NCBI RefSeq assembly: GCF_000003195.3 | Contig: NC_012870.2 | Coordinates: 10,036,501 to 10,100,500, forward strand | From: Sorghum bicolor | Lineage: Eukaryota; Streptophyta; Magnoliopsida; Poales; Poaceae | Reading direction: 5' to 3' | DNA: 64,000 nucleotides | In this document: positions 13,044 through 22,785 of the stretch, in pieces | Layout of the letters: every line of letters begins with the position of its first letter | Position numbering within the stretch: the first letter of the stretch is position 1 | Translations under genes and position numbers: made by a program | The notes under the pieces: generated by a model | Told to the model about the DNA's origin: nothing | The model's input: only the letters and a program-made list of their open reading frames with translations | Database searches by the model: none

Positions 13044-13323
13044 TGTAACGTCCCGCCTCTACGAGGCCGGGCCCGCTTACATCTGGCAGCTTTTCTAGGA
13101 CATAGTCAGCCCCCACAGACCAACACTTCGTCTTTTCTGCACACTTTGTTCTCACTCGCGCGCACCCGGAAAGTACTTCCCGATCGGTCACCCATCCCTA
13201 AATTGCTCTAGGCTAAGCACGCTTAACTTTAGAGTTCTTTATAGATGGGCTCCCGGAAAAGAAGTTGCAACTTGTTGATATGAGTCTCCTATTAATCCTA
13301 TTAAGCCCTGGCCGGGTGTTACA
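13044..13323 (-). repeat. LTR copy A (inverted), with 5S rRNA-like core
   Basis: This 280-bp copy, read on the minus strand, runs TGTAACACCC to GGACGTTACA. It contains AAGTTAAGCGTGCTT (complement of 13215-13229) and GGATGGGTGACC (complement of 13186-13197), in the order and spacing of the 5S rRNA internal promoter. It is nearly identical to copy B. This combination marks Cassandra-type TRIM elements. Confidence 0.85.
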
Positions 13324-13339
13324 TCCTCACCCCCTTAAG
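13324..13339 (-). promoter_or_regulatory. Polypurine tract next to LTR copy A
   Basis: On the minus strand CTTAAGGGGGTGAGGA ends exactly at the start of LTR copy A. A purine run at this place primes plus-strand DNA synthesis in LTR elements, so copy A is a 3' LTR lying on the minus strand. Confidence 0.7.
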
Positions 13340-13506
13340 AGATCGACGTCCTCGTCGATCAACCCCAAGCCAGGAACGTCCCCTCTTGGCCACGTCCGTG
13401 CATCCAGTGCCAGCGCATGTGCCATGTTGTGTGACCACTCTGGGTCCACACCAGCCATGCACACCATGCCTGCGCAACTGCGACACACGCGTCCGTGAAA
13501 CCGCGA

Positions 13507-13787
13507 TGTAACACCCGGCCCAGGGCTTAATAGGATTAATAGGAGACTCATACCAACAAGTTGCAACTTCTTTTCCGGGAGCCCATCTATAAAGAACTCT
13601 AAAGTTAAGCGTGCTTAGCCTAGAGCAATTTAGGGATGGGTGACCGACCGGGAAGTACTTCCCGGGTGCGCGCGAGTGAGGACAAATTGTGCAGAAAAGA
13701 CGAAGTGTTGGTCTGTGGGGGCTGACTATGTCCTAGAAAAGCTGCCAGATGTAAGCGGGCCCGGCCTCGTGGAGGCGGGACGTTACA
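13507..13787 (+). repeat. LTR copy B (forward), with 5S rRNA-like core
   Basis: This 281-bp copy starts TGTAACACCC and ends GGACGTTACA. The 5S-like blocks are AAGTTAAGCGTGCTT (13602-13616) and GGATGGGTGACC (13634-13645), followed by GGGAAGT as in plant 5S rRNA. A tRNA primer site follows at once, so this copy is a 5' LTR. It is not a 5S gene: the 5' third of 5S is absent and the sequence between the blocks has diverged. Confidence 0.88.
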
Positions 13788-13790
13788 GAT

Positions 13791-13802
13791 TGGTATCAGA
13801 GC
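13791..13802 (+). promoter_or_regulatory. Primer-binding site (initiator tRNA-Met type)
   Basis: TGGTATCAGAGC lies 3 bp after the LTR end. It is the standard plant retroelement site complementary to the 3' end of initiator tRNA-Met. Confidence 0.85.
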
Positions 13803-13866
13803 TTTGTTGACTGTAGGACGCAAACCTAGGTATCAGAGCTTTGTTGACTGTAGGACGCAAACCTAG
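13793..13866 (+). repeat. Perfect 37-bp tandem duplication over the primer site
   Basis: Positions 13793-13829 (GTATCAGAGC to AAACCTAG) are repeated without mismatch at 13830-13866. All but the first two bases of the primer-binding site therefore occur twice. Confidence 0.85.
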
Positions 13867-15119
13867 TTAGCAATGGTCGAAAATTTAGGTCCTTCATTTT
13901 ACTTACTTCATGCTTTCCACTATGGCCTTCTTATTTGCTAAAAGTTTTATGCTTCTCTATCTTGCTCTATTGTGAAATTATTGCATCCATTTGATCTATG
14001 TCTAAAAACTGTTTGCAGATGCCGCTCCAGCCCAGTCTTTTTTTTTCCGCAGCTGAGCGGCCCAGCTCGCCAGGCAGCGGCGCCCTCCCTCCTTTCTGCA
14101 ACGGACAACGCGGGCCCGCCTGTCGGTGTCCTGTTCTTCTTCCTCATTTCGGAACCGAGCCGGACTCCCATCGCAGCCGCGTTCGATCCCGAAAACGACG
14201 GGATTTCCTTGCTTTTTCGCGCAACCGACCCCTATTTAACCCCCAAGCGTCGCTCGCGTGTTTGTTTTCCGCCCCGACGCGAGTCTTTAGCCCTAGCCGC
14301 CTGGTTTCCTCGCCGTCGGGATCTTGCCGAAAGCCGAATCCGCCACCGCACGTCGTGCGCCTCTCTCGCTACTCCTCGGCCCCAGCAAAACACTCCAGCG
14401 AGTCCGTGGTGAGCTCCTCTATCCCGTGGCGTATTCCTTTCGCAGTTTGGTGCGCAGAAGCGAGAAAGCCGCAAGCTCCGGCGAGCACGGGCCCTCCGGC
14501 CATGGCGGCCACCGCGCCGGAGAGGAAGAGCCAGGCCGGCCGCCGCCGAAGCCCCCTGGAGGCGATCTCAGCCCTCGGATCGGACATCAACGGCTCCAAA
14601 CACAACTTACCCTTTCGCCGGCATTTATGTTAAAGAGTCCCTGGATAATTCTACAAATTACCCCGCGGTCCTTGGCGCCCCGAGCAGGTTTACGCTTTCC
14701 AAATTCAGAAAGCGTATTCTCTGTCGGTTAAACTAAAATACGTTTTCCAGAAATTACAGAATTGCCACTGATTTTATAATGCTCATAAAATATTCATTTT
14801 AACTCCGTTTTTGTCCGTTCAAATTTCATTGGATTCGTATTTACGAGCACTACATGTTAGAAGTAGTAGTTTACTGTTTTGAAACTTTTTATTTTCGCAG
14901 TAGTATTTAATTAATTATTTCTCTATAGGAAATCTTAGAAAATTCATATCTTTCACGTTTTAATTCCGATTTTCGTGAACTTTACGTTTGTGTGATCGTA
15001 GCGCTGCGTAGATTATTTTCATAAACTTTTATATTTGTTTTACCACTGTTTGGTGTATTGTTCTAATTATATCTTGTTTGCTTCGTGTATGATTGTCTAC
15101 ATTGGATTGCGTGTTGTTG

Positions 15120-15900
15120 ATTGATGATTGGGATTAGACGGTGAGCCGTACGTTGGTGACCAAGACTAAGCTTTTGAGGACCAGCAGGCTTAGGAGAGCT
15201 TTGAGCAAGGCAAGTATAACTTGGGATCATCCTTGTCACCTATTCACTTAAGTACACATATATATCATATGCATGCTATCACCTTGTCGACCTTAGCAAA
15301 ATCATAGATGATTGTTACCTGTATTCCTTGCTACCTACTTGATATGCATTTGGTGTAGATGTGCTACTGCTTGATATAATCCATGATCTTGTAAGATAAT
15401 TAATAGCTATGCAATGAACATAAAAGAATGACAAATAACTGTATGAGATCTTGTCTGTACGCGATCACCCGGGATAACAGTGCAACCATGAGGGCTATAA
15501 TGGCTCTGGCTTTAGCTCAGTATGAAGACCTTTTCTAGCTTGTTAGAGGTTACCCGAAAGGGCGGAGGGGCTGAACCGTTTTGGGTATAGTGCGAGCCCC
15601 TGTCCCTATGTGTATAGGCTGCGCGTCATTGTGCCATTCGGAAGGGGGGTATCTATATCTGCGCGTAAAGGAAACCTTGCGGCCCTAACATGTTAGACGA
15701 ACTTTTGAAAGGCTTCATAGTGATCCCTACCGACCTCCCTTGGAAGGGGGTTAAGAGATTAGCTACCTCAGGCGAAAGGGTAAATCATGACTCATGGGTA
15801 AAGATGTACAACCTCTGCAGAGTGTAAAACTGGTATACTAGCCGAGCTCACGGTGAGGAGCGGCCTTGGGGACATCTACATTAAGATGATGAGCTTATTA
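15120..15900 (+). other. Non-coding internal region of the retroelement
   Basis: No frame is open. The sequence (around ggtgagccgtacgttggtga and gagcaaggcaagtataactt) looks like internal DNA of the grass non-autonomous gypsy-type elements I know, but no domain supports this. Confidence 0.4.
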
Positions 15901-18317
15901 TGTTGTTATGTTCATTTGATAATTGTTTATGCTATGATTTAATTATGCTTACACTTGATCATGTGGTTAAAGGGTTATTTATGCTACCTTGACAATTGCT
16001 ATACAATTATGAATATGCTATCTACTATTAAAAGCTAAATGCAGTCAAACTAGTGTCAGCTATTTGAGCCTCATGAACCCCTGGTTATACTTGTTGAGGA
16101 CGATATGTGCTCACTCTTGCAATTTCCCAACACCTCAGGATATGATAATGAAGATGACTGGAATGAGGATTATCGTTATGAGTACTAGGTTTGGAGTCAA
16201 CCAGTCAACAGTGTCCCTGTGTGGAGCTTCCGTCGAGAGCGTTGTTTACTTTATGCTATCATATTTGTATGAGACTATGTGATATTTATATTCCGCTATG
16301 TAATAAACACTGCAATGGTACATTTGAGATTTGTCTACTTATGTGTGCGACTGTTTCTGGGGCACATATGAGTCTTTTATGCATCCTATTTTGTTCTTAA
16401 AATATGGGTGTGACAACCTCCAATGGTTGCCCTGGTCTCTTGGACTCACACTTTCCATAATTTATCTTATAGAACCTGTATGCCCTATGATCTCAAATAG
16501 AATCACCATGTTATTGTCAAATTCTCACTATGCTTAAGTATGCATGCATAGCTTGACTTACAGCTCTAGCAGTTTGATGAATGGAGCATAGCTTTCTTTC
16601 GCGTAATCTGCGGAGTCTAGTACCAACACCCTTCCCTCCTTGGGATAAATGATGAAGCATATCCAGTGCCTCCTGCTCGAATTAAATCCATGATGCATTT
16701 ATGCATTGGAATAATTTAGATAGATATTTGTAAACTCACACTTACCCAAAGTGGTACGGGGCCACCACCGCTTTCCTGTCTTAAAACTTTATTAGTGAAT
16801 GTCCAATGTAGAAGGCATATTTGCCTTCAAAATCAAGTTTCAACTTTCGGAGTTTCTCATCCCGTTCTGCACCTTCCAAACCCTGTACCTCTGTGCTGTC
16901 ATTCCCGATCCGGAATGTGTGCCGATCTTCGGCTATATCTATTGGGCAGAGATAGGCATTCCTTTCTTCGGCACAATAATTTAGGTCCGAACCAAAATAC
17001 ATATCTTGATCATATAACATTCTGCAAGACAGAAGCATGTCAGATATTGAAAATTGATGCAACTATAATGTGTGTAACTATGTAACACTTACAATGCAAA
17101 TGCCGTTACGATCTGTACATCTAGCATCTTGTGGTTCATCAGTGCCCACATGTCATCAAATGTAAGCATGCATTTGTCAGTACTCTGGCTGAGAAATGCT
17201 ATTTGTGGTATGCGCATGCTTATGGTGTCGATGCCAGCAGAAGAGGCTCTCAGTACCAGTCATGAAACCTTTTTATACCACTTGGTTTATTCATAAGTTT
17301 GGTCCGACTGAGTAGAGGCTTTCCCCACACGTACTTTTTGGGGATATTCTTGTAGTCTTCTGCAGTTGGCACCTTGAAATTGACAGGAGTTATGACCTTA
17401 GGCGCCGGCACCTCTGACTTTGCTAGCTCAGAAATCTCATGCTCTTGTATTGTGCGTTTCGAAGCAATGCCTGACAAAAATCTCACTTGCCGAGCTGATT
17501 TTTTTCTTTGGCTCGAATGGTGAAATCAACTTAGGTATCAGAAATACTTTCTTCTTTGGCACCTTTGGTGGCTCACTTATTGGTCCTAGATCTTTGAGTT
17601 GTGGGGAAGGGGTGGAATTGAATGGTGGTGGAGATTGTGTTGACTGTGGGGTAGAAAGATCATGGAGAGGAGATGGTTGATGGATAGGGAAAACATGGAG
17701 AGGTGATTCTGGTGGGTCAGAAAGAGACTGGGGAGGTGAAGGTGGTGGGTTAGGAAGAGGATCGACATGAGCTGACGACTCTTGGGTTAGTGGCATCTCT
17801 TGAGAGGGTGGTGGTGGCTCCCTTAGTTGCACGTCCCTCCGAGGCCATAGGATGAAATTGTTTATCGCCTGTCCTAGTTTCACAATGTCCTCGGGACCAG
17901 GGATGTCTAGAATCTCGTCCTCGTATCCTTGGACCATGGTTGATACCTCTACTCTGCAGTAGTCTTTAGGGATGTCGGCACCATGGTATTTAGGTCCTCC
18001 TAGGATCGCTTTGCCCGTGGCTACTTCCCTTGTACGATGATTGTTAATCCCATATCTTATGACAAGGGAGCAAGGTGTAGAACTAACAATGTCGTCAACT
18101 GGATAGTGATCCTTATTTGCCGTAGATGCGACACTGCTTGGAATGATTGTTTCACTTGATGCCACCAACGGTTGCGACACCACTGGGACTAGCTGCATTT
18201 GGGGAGCTTGAGTGCTCATTTGGGTAGCTGCATTTGACATGGCACTCGCTAGTTTCTGCATCAACTCAGGAGGAGGATTTTCTAGCAACTTCCCCATCAT
18301 CTCTTGGAAGTCTCTTC

Positions 18318-18905
18318 CTAAAAATAATTTGCCATTTGATCCTTGTACCGATCACGTTTCTTATACTCATTTGCCCATTGAGGGCCAAATCCATCCTTCC
18401 ATCCTTCTTTGGATGAGATGCCACGAACACGGCCAGGATGCTCAGGGTTACCGAGGCCAACACTAAGGATGTCCCTCTCCCTTCGTGGCGTAAACTTGCC
18501 TTCCTGCTGCATGCCTGCCACAGCAAAGATGCTCTTCATTGCTTCATCAAGCATTGGGTCTTCAAAGGACACAACCGTCTCGGTTTTCTTTGGTTTCCGA
18601 GCACGGATCCAATTCGCGGACCTTTCACCGACTTGCTCGGACAACACTGGCAACCCTACTGCCTTCTTCGCAGCCTCTTCTTGCCTCTATTTAGGAACTT
18701 GGTATCGGTAACCACCTGTGCCTAGATGGTGGTGGTACTTGTTCCTCTTTGCGAGCTGGGAGTTGGCTTCGCTCCGAGCTAAGAAGTTAGGGTCATTCCT
18801 CTACTCTAGAAAAACAGCCCACTGCCCTTTAGTAATATTGTATTTGGATGTCGGATCCATCCCTGTCTTTGCATACTTGACCTTCATCTCCGACCTCTAA
18901 TTTCG
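18318..18905 (-). other. Cluster of three TAG nonsense codons in CACTA ORF2
   Basis: In one otherwise coherent frame there are TAG codons at 18897-18899, 18801-18803 and 18687-18689, each followed by AGG. Each is one C-to-T step from CAG, and CAG is a CHG methylation site. Confidence 0.75.
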
Positions 18906-19680
18906 GAAACTAACCGCACATTGCTTCATTGTATATGCCTTCACTAAATCTTCTGGCACATTCCTAGGAAACTGGAACCTGGTCTTAATCTTATCCCAAA
19001 TTTTGATCTTGTGATTATTCGACACACCGGCCCAGTTCTTAACTGTGATATCAAGAAAGTCCCTCACACAGAAACCAATTGCGTTCCTGTATTTGGGTAG
19101 GGCCTCCTCTGGAGCTAGGGGCTGCCCGGTAGGGCTCACATCTGTGATGGCATATGTGTCATCTGGAAATTGGTTCAACCCTCTCTCGCCTCGTTTCAAA
19201 CCTTGTCGCTTCCTTTTTGTAGACTGACATGGCCTCTCAGGGCTCGTCGTTGCTGTCGTCGGTTCCGGTGCGTCTTCGTGTGCCACTTCCTCCTGAGACA
19301 TCATCTCTCTAAACTGAGACATTGCCTCCTGAGTATAGACATGTGAATCATGGGCGTGTTTATATGTAGGAACTATGAATAGAAATCATTTAATTACATG
19401 AAATCGTGAATGTCTCTAATTTACCTCATCGGCTTCTAGATTGTAATCGGGGTCACGTGCCAATTCACGACGAGTCTTCCTCACTTCTAGAGGCTCCATG
19501 CCGTCGTCGCTAGCTTCTTGCTCATAGGACGAACCTGATGCTTCGCCTGTTTCTACTTGTTTCGTGACCTCACGAGCTTGTTCCATAGGGTCAGTTGACC
19601 CTTCTACTTGCTCCGTGGGTTGGGATTGCAGTGTTTCGTCCTTGTGCGGAGAACTCATCGTAGAAATCTATGTAATTTAT

Positions 19681-20168
19681 TAACATATGAAATAACAAGT
19701 ATTTAACATAATCACATATGAAATAATAATTATAAATAATACATATATATATTTCTATACAAATAATACATACATATATTTCTATACAACATAATCACAT
19801 ATAAAATAATAAGTATTTAACATATGAAATAACAAGTATTTAACATAATCACATATGAAATAATAATTATAAATAATACATACATATATTTCTATACAAC
19901 ATAATCACATAATATTTCTATACAAATAATACATACATATATTTCTATACAACATAATCACATATAAAATAATAAGTATTTAACATATGAAATAACAAGT
20001 ATTTAACATAATCACATATGAAATAATAATTATAAATAATACATACATATATTTCTATACAACATAATCACATATGAAATAATAAGTATTTAACATATGA
20101 AATAACAAGTATTTAACATAATCACATATGAAATAATAATTATAAATAATACATACATATATTTCACT
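19681..20168. repeat. AT-rich tandem array upstream of CACTA ORF2
   Basis: The block built on ATGAAATAACAAGTATTTAA, followed by AATACATACATATATTTC, recurs with starts near 19686, 19823, 19986 and 20095. The spacing of about 110-165 bp varies by insertion or loss of subunits. It lies directly before the ORF2 start on the minus strand. Confidence 0.8.
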
Positions 20169-20214
20169 AAACAAATAAATTACTAAAGTAAAAAAAGGAA
20201 ATCTACAATCACGG

Positions 20215-20492
20215 CCCAGCCCGTGACTCCCTCTCCTCTCCCCTCCTCTCTCCCTCTCTCCCTCTCTCTGGCAGATGGGCTCCACGTGTCGGGGCCATCC
20301 CTAACCTCGCGCCGCGCGCTGCCCGCACGCCGCCCGCACGCCGCACGCTCGCCTCGGTGCCCGCGCAGCCACGCGCTCTCCTCGGTGCCTCGCGCCGCCG
20401 CCCTGGCTTCCGCCGCCGCCCTACCTGCCGCCGCGCGCAGACTGCCGCCGCCGCCGTGCGCGCACGCAGAGAGAGAGAGCGAGTGAGGAGAG
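20215..20492 (-). other. GC-rich leader-like DNA interrupted by the solo LTR
   Basis: This is a GC-rich block (CCGCCGCC runs, GA-rich edge) that continues after the solo LTR at 22451-22560. It lies between the middle repeat cluster and the ORF2 start, so it may be the 5' leader of the ORF2 transcript. The alternative is a captured host gene fragment; I cannot tell which. Confidence 0.35.
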
Positions 20493-22450
20493 TGAAAGCC
20501 CTAGTTTGGTTTTGGATAATTGATGAAACCCTAATACTAACCTCTATACTAAGTGTGTGTAGATTTAATGAGGTTGGTACATGCCAAGTGATGGAGCAAG
20601 TAATGATCATGGTGATGATGGTGACGACCACAAGATGATCAAGTGCTCAACTTTGAAAAGAAGAAAGAGAAAAACAAAACCCTATGGAGATCAAGGCAAA
20701 GGTATTGCTTAGGGTTTTGGTTTTGGTGATCAAGACACCAAATCACATTTAGGATAGATAGCCGTACTATAAAGAGGGGAATTCTTTGGCTAAGCGGTTA
20801 TCAAGTGCCACTAGGTGTCTTTGTTCATGTGCATGCATTTAGAACCTAGTGAGCTAACTTAACTCCTTCGAAGAAGATGGTTGTGAAAATGCTAACACAC
20901 GTGCACAAGTTGGTTTACACTTTGTGGTGTTGGCACACTTTGAGAAGGAGGTGGAGTTTGAAAGGTAGAGAGAGGATGGGTTCCTCTCTCCCTCCCGCCG
21001 AGCTTGCGAGGCGGGATTCGGCGCTTTTCGAGAAAATGAAGTGCATATTCTCTATTGCGCCGGTGGGAAATTTGGAGAAGTCACGGGAGTGTTTCTCGCT
21101 GAGAAAACACTCACCGGACGCTGGCTTCTGGAGCACCGGACGCTGCGTCTGAGCGTCCGGTGCAGACAGTGCCTGGCCCAGCTAGGGTAAGGCACCGGAC
21201 GATAGGCACCGGACGCAGCTTGGAGCGTCCGGTGGTGTGCGTCCGGTGTGCGGGCATTTTGCGACCCTCTCTGCGCATGGGTCCGGTGAGCACCGGACGC
21301 TAAGGGTGCGTCCGGTGGCTTGCGTCCGGTGACCCTGCAAGTTTTCGAAGCTCTCTGCGCATGAGTCCGGTGTGCACCGGACTGTCCGGTGCTCACCTTC
21401 CTCAGCGTCCGGTGCACTGCAGGTGACCGTTAGATTCTGACACGAGCGTGACACGTGGCTGACGTTGGAGCACCGGACGCTGGTGTTGAGCGTCCGGTGC
21501 CCCTTTAAGAGCGTCCGGTGACCCCGCAGTTTGCCCAGTGAAAGAGCCAACGGCTCTATTTGCTTGAGGGGTTATAAATACGTGTTTGGCCGGCTTGGGG
21601 CTCACACTCTTGGCATTCTAACATACTTGACATCCTTGTGAGCCTAAGAAAACACCTCCCACTCATCTCCTTCATAGATTATACATCTTTGTGAGATCGG
21701 GAGTGATTCCAAGTGCATTTGCTTGAGTGATTGCATCTAGTGGCACTTGGGGATTGTTCTAGCTGCGGTTTTCTTGTTACTCTTGGTGGTTGCCGCCACC
21801 TAGACGGTTTGGAGCAGCGGAGGAGGATTGGCACGAGTTGGTGATTGTTCGTGGCCATCTCCCAGTGATTGTAAGGGGTCTTGTACCTTCCCCGGCGGAG
21901 AGCCGAAAGGTAACTCTAGTGGATTGCTCGTGTCATTGAGTTACCTCACTTGTGGGTTGGTTCTTGTGGTGTCCTAGTGAGGACGAGGTTCGTGCTACAC
22001 CTCTTAGCCACCGAACCACCAAGTGTTGGTCGACACAACGGGGACGTAGCGTGCCGGCAAGCACGTGAACCTCGGGAGAAAAATTCTTTGTCTTCATTGT
22101 GTTTATTCATTGGATTTCTCCCGGTGATTGGACTTCATATTATTGATTGGTTCATCCCCTCTACGCGGCGGTATAAAAATCAAACCATCTCTTTTACATT
22201 CCCGCAAACTAGAGTAGCTTTCTTACTTGTATAGAAACTTTAGGTAGCTCTCTAGTGTAAGTAGTGACATAGCTCTTGTGTTCCTAGAGATTATATCAAC
22301 TAGAATTATTGGATAGGTGGCTTGCAAACACCCCTTTAGAGCTAGAGCAAAAAGCTTCGCTTTGTTATTTACTAACCTCTTGCTCTAGTGAGTTTGTAGA
22401 ATTTTTAAATAGGCTATTCACCCCCCCTCTAGCCATATTAGGACCTTTCA
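20493..22450 (+). mobile_element. Solo LTR, 1,958 bp
   Basis: It begins TGAAAGCCCTAG, ends GGACCTTTCA (TG...CA with TGAAAG/CTTTCA inverted ends) and is flanked by GAGAG at 20488-20492 and 22451-22455. There is one LTR only, with no primer site, polypurine tract or internal coding, which is the footprint of recombination between two LTRs. A TATA box (TTATAAATA, about 21571-21580) lies after a U3 part packed with CCGGAC/GTCCGG motifs. The terminal block (ccccccctctagccatatta) is the reverse complement of a very common grass repeat end. The superfamily is not assigned with certainty. Confidence 0.85.
21110..21525. repeat. Array of CACCGGACGC/GCGTCCGGTG motifs in the LTR
   Basis: I count 18 CCGGAC or GTCCGG cores in about 415 bp, in both orientations. 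At 21364-21390 three cores form back-to-back palindromes. The array ends about 50 bp before the TATA box. Confidence 0.85.
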
Positions 22451-22635
22451 GAGAGGCTCACCGTCGGACGGCTACGGCGTCGAGGGCGGACTGCTCTGGC
22501 AACGGGAGCAACGGCGTCGCGGGCGGCTACGGCGGCGTGGGAAATTCCGGCAGCCTGACGGTGTGGTTTTAAATGAACTGAGCGCCAGACTTAGAAAAAT
22601 TTCGAGAGGGAGCTCGAGAGTTTTATTCCTGGGGC

Positions 22636-22785
22636 ATTAGTACAGGCGTAGAAACCATTTCTACATGCGGTTGGCTTAGCCGACCGCCATTACTAATGCA
22701 TTTGTACAGACGGTTAGCTAAGCCAGCCGCCAGTACTAATGCATTAGTACTGGCGGTTGGCTAAGCCAACCGCCTGTACAAATGT
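22636..22785. repeat. Middle cluster of CACTA-type GGCGG repeats
   Basis: There are six to seven copies of ACAGGCGG or GGCGGTTGGCTTAGCC in both orientations, including the palindrome GGCGGTTGGCTAAGCC around 22754. It sits between the 3' end of TNPD and the leader of ORF2, where a single CACTA element would not be expected to carry an end-type array. Confidence 0.7.

Larger units (their letters stand above)
13044..16415. mobile_element. Rearranged non-autonomous LTR retroelement, 3.37 kb
   Basis: The element is bounded by ACCTC duplications and ends in TGTAACGTCC on the left and GGGTGTGACA on the right. From left to right it contains an inverted LTR (13044-13323), the complement of a polypurine tract (13324-13339), 167 bp of internal DNA, a forward LTR (13507-13787), a tRNA-Met-type primer site and about 2.6 kb of non-coding internal DNA. 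No gag, protease, RT or integrase frame is visible, so it must have been moved by another element's enzymes. The internal part includes a GC-rich block (14030-14640) and a low-GC tract of the kind found in LARD-type elements. The two outer ends are not copies of one another, which is abnormal for an LTR element. Confidence 0.75.
12570..19658 (-). pseudogene. CACTA second ORF (transposase_24-like plus Ulp1/C48 protease), broken
   Basis: The minus-strand exons start at 19425-19658 (ATG at 19658) and continue from 19328. The region 19328-18318 resembles the plant Ptta/En-Spm transposase_24 family, with a basic KRKRQGLKRGERG stretch followed by an NWAGVSNNHKIKIWDKIK-like helix. A proline/serine-rich linker follows (about 17500-17850). 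The C-terminal part is a Ulp1-type cysteine protease: His in RHWICF (16666-16668), Asp in VLDS (16615-16617), then Gln and Cys in KQPP and LCGYYVC (Cys codon 12898-12900). Later exons are 16484-13023 (split by a retroelement), 12930-12838 and 12767-12570. Damage includes TAG stops at 18897, 18801 and 18687, frameshifts near 18330, 17490 and 17250, and TAA at 16781-16783. The product cannot be made as one protein. Confidence 0.8.

Noticed and set aside
13602..13645. 5S rRNA gene
   Set aside because: Only the internal-promoter part of 5S is present, inside an LTR with a primer site; a full 120-nt 5S gene is absent.
14000..14640. Overlapping plus-strand frames in the GC-rich part of the retroelement
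   Set aside because: No gag/pol motif. A short ATG with good context at 14502 opens only 43 codons without similarity; treated as non-coding.
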